A DNA stretch of 6,983 nucleotides, taken from contig JASFPP010000205.1 in the NCBI GenBank assembly GCA_050115915.1, forward strand, positions 1-6,983, in the 5' to 3' direction. Made by a program: the position numbers and the translations under genes. Within the stretch, counting starts at the first letter, position 1, and every line of letters starts with the position of its first letter. Under the pieces are notes generated by a model. That model saw only the letters and a list, made by a program, of their open reading frames with translations. It did no database searches and was not told where the DNA came from. This stretch comes from WTAW01 sp050115915. GTDB lineage: Bacteria; Acidobacteriota; Aminicenantia; Aminicenantales; Aminicenantaceae. Below are positions 5,178 to 6,983 of the stretch, one piece after another.

Positions 5178-6983
5178 CTAGCCCCTGTTTCTCAGGTTTG
5201 TTTTTTTTGCGGTCCAGGCAAACAGCACAGGGACGAGTATTAAATTCATCAGCGTCGCAGTCACCATGCCGCCCACAGTGGGCGTCGCGATCGGTTTCAT
5301 GATCTCGGAGCCGGTACCAGAACTCAGCAATATCGGAATAAGGGCCAATATAGTCGTAGCCGTTGTCATAACAATCGGGCGGACTCTGAGCAATCCAGCC
5401 TTCACGATGTCTTCAGTGACACGTCCTCCTCTTTTTACTGACTTGACTAAAAAATCCACCATCACGACTCCATCTTCGACGGCAACACCAAACAAAGCGA
5501 TATACCCTACCCAAACAGCTGTGCTGAATTTAAATCCCAAGAGATACTGAAGCCATATCCCCCCCACAAAAGCGAACGGCAAAGACAGGATGAGTAACAA
5601 GGCTGCGGAGAATCGATTGAATTTGATGTAGAGAAGGAGGAAAATAACAAACACACAAATGGGCACAACGAGCATCAAACGGTTCCTTGCCTGGATCTCA
5701 TACTCATACTGACCACTCCATGAAATATAATAACCCGAAGGCAAATCGATCCGTTCGCTCACGATCCTCTGCGCCTGCCGGACAAAATCGACGACACCCA
5801 CCTCATCTGTATCGACATCGATAAACACGCGGACATAGGGAAGCGTGTTTTCACCCGAAATCTTCGCCGGCCCTTCCACTTTCATCACAGATGCGACCTG
5901 ACTGAGCGGGATCTGTGCACCACCTGGAGTAGGAATATAGACCCTTTCTAAACGATCCACGCTATCCCTGAGTTCCCGGGGATACCGGATACGGACCGGA
6001 TAGCGCTCTCTGCCTTCGACCGTGGTTGTGACATTCATCCCGCCGATGGCTGTCATAATGAGATGTTGAATATCTCCAACTCTCACGCCATAACGAGCCG
6101 CTTCTTCCCTGTCGATCTCTATCTCGATGTAGGGTTTGTTGCCGATCCTCTCCGCATAGGGATTTCTTGCCCCCGGAATTTCCCTGACGATACTTTCGAC
6201 CTGGATCCCGATACTTTCAATGGTCTTTAGGTCTTCTCCGAATACCTTTACGCCTACAGGTGTCTGGATGCCAGTGGCCAGCATATCGATCCGGTTACGG
6301 ATGGGCTGTGTCCATATGTTGCTCACTCCGGGGATTTTCAACGCATTGTCCATGGCGTTGATCAATTTCTGCCGGGTCATCCCCTCTCTCCAATGTTCCT
6401 CCGGTTTCAATTTCACGACAGTCTCTATCATGCCTACTGGAGCAGGATCTGTCGGTGTCTCCGCTCTCCCTAATTTCCCTACGACCAGGTCAACCTCGGG
6501 AAAGGATTTCAGGATCAAATCCTGTTTTTTCATCACTTCCATCACCTGTGTGAGTGAGGCACCGGGCAGCAGAACCGGCATGAACAACAGATCCCCCTCA
6601 TTCAATGGAGGCATAAATTCACTCTTAATGGATTGCAGGGGAATAATAGCACTGGCCAGGATCAGAAGTGCGACTAAGAGAACGACGATCTTGTACTTCA
6701 ACGAAAAGCGGAGTACCGGCTCATAGAGCCGCATCAAAATCCGGCTCAAAATATTTCTCTCGGGCGTGCGGATCTTACCCCTCAGCAAAAGTGCACTCAG
6801 AACAGGGATGAGAGTGATGGCGAGGAGTGCTGAACCGAACATGGCGAATGTTTTGGTGAACGCCAGGGGAGAAAACAATTTGCCCGCTTGGCCCGTCAGT
6901 GAAAAAACAGGAATAAAGGCGATCACTATGATCAGGATGGCGAAAAAGATAGCCGAGCCGACCTCTTTCGAGGCAGCGATCAC
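5178..6983 (-). CDS. CusA/CzcA-family heavy-metal RND efflux pump, C-terminal 601 residues (5' end outside window)
   Basis: This is the inner-membrane proton/metal antiporter of a tripartite pump that expels metal ions from periplasm or cytoplasm through partner and outer-membrane proteins. The frame is open to the right edge. The first visible residue is an internal Val, so roughly 430-440 N-terminal residues are missing from a protein of about 1030-1050. Fragment landmarks are EVGSAIFFAILIIVIAFIPVF (from 7), the TGQAGKLFSPLAFTKTFAMFG block (30-50), the periplasmic domain (about 118-430) with AETPTDPAPVGMIET (174-188) and IRNRIDMLATGI (228-239), and the last five membrane helices (about 435-592) with GVAVEDGVVMVDF (499-511). 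NRIDMLATGI and GMIET are closest to the copper/silver (CusA) branch, with Met185 and Met234 at two positions of its methionine site. The third Met position is Val300, and the transport Lys position is Ile537. The membrane-fusion and outer-membrane genes would lie upstream, outside the window. Confidence 0.92.
   Translation of the reverse strand: MIAASKEVGSAIFFAILIIVIAFIPVFSLTGQAGKLFSPLAFTKTFAMFGSALLAITLIPVLSALLLRGKIRTPERNILSRILMRLYEPVLRFSLKYKIVVLLVALLILASAIIPLQSIKSEFMPPLNEGDLLFMPVLLPGASLTQVMEVMKKQDLILKSFPEVDLVVGKLGRAETPTDPAPVGMIETVVKLKPEEHWREGMTRQKLINAMDNALKIPGVSNIWTQPIRNRIDMLATGIQTPVGVKVFGEDLKTIESIGIQVESIVREIPGARNPYAERIGNKPYIEIEIDREEAARYGVRVGDIQHLIMTAIGGMNVTTTVEGRERYPVRIRYPRELRDSVDRLERVYIPTPGGAQIPLSQVASVMKVEGPAKISGENTLPYVRVFIDVDTDEVGVVDFVRQAQRIVSERIDLPSGYYISWSGQYEYEIQARNRLMLVVPICVFVIFLLLYIKFNRFSAALLLILSLPFAFVGGIWLQYLLGFKFSTAVWVGYIALFGVAVEDGVVMVDFLVKSVKRGGRVTEDIVKAGLLRVRPIVMTTATTILALIPILLSSGTGSEIMKPIATPTVGGMVTATLMNLILVPVLFAWTAKKTNLRNRG

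Noticed and set aside
6220..6726. A 168-codon plus-strand reading frame
   Set aside because: It is antisense to the conserved periplasmic domain of the CusA-like pump and has no ribosome binding site or family signature.

Overview
The window is chromosomal DNA from a bacterium, with tightly packed genes and clear sigma70-type promoters. Base composition is moderate, with no strong GC skew by eye. A coenzyme-B12-dependent (class II) ribonucleotide reductase, a UPF0324/YeiH anion transporter, a metal-efflux RND pump and a YHS-domain metal protein together would suit an anaerobic or facultative Gram-negative environmental bacterium, for example one of the Desulfobacterota (the former Deltaproteobacteria). 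That placement is an inference from gene content and protein style. No marker here fixes the taxon.

Left part (1-863): the plus strand carries the 3' end of nrdJ (class II ribonucleotide reductase, with a Cys-rich C-terminal tail). After 63 bases comes a small thiamine-binding-fold protein (MTH1187/DUF77 family). It ends convergently with a minus-strand gene at 864-1742 for a compact amidinotransferase/DDAH-like pentein enzyme that probably acts on a guanidino compound.

Middle (1743-4253): a 223-base divergent intergenic region separates the pentein gene from a plus-strand YeiH-family (UPF0324, 'putative sulfate exporter') membrane protein. It holds a near-consensus promoter for yeiH, a weaker candidate promoter for the pentein gene and a 12-base direct repeat. 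yeiH is convergent with mnmA, the tRNA 2-thiouridylase gene.

Right part (4190-6983): the minus strand holds a heavy-metal module. A CusA-type (copper/silver class) RND efflux pump runs off the right edge. Its gene ends at a probable intrinsic terminator. It is followed by a separately promoted gene for an exported protein with three YHS metal-binding domains and a His/Cys-rich linker, which closes with a strong intrinsic terminator. The likely theme is periplasmic transition-metal handling: the YHS protein would bind or buffer the metal ion that the CusA pump expels.

No RNA genes, CRISPR arrays, insertion sequences or prophage genes were seen. The most interesting points are the three-YHS/His-linker protein with its repeat-bearing promoter, the altered metal-site and proton-relay positions in the CusA-like pump, and the pentein enzyme whose active-site signature mixes features of DDAH and arginine deiminase.
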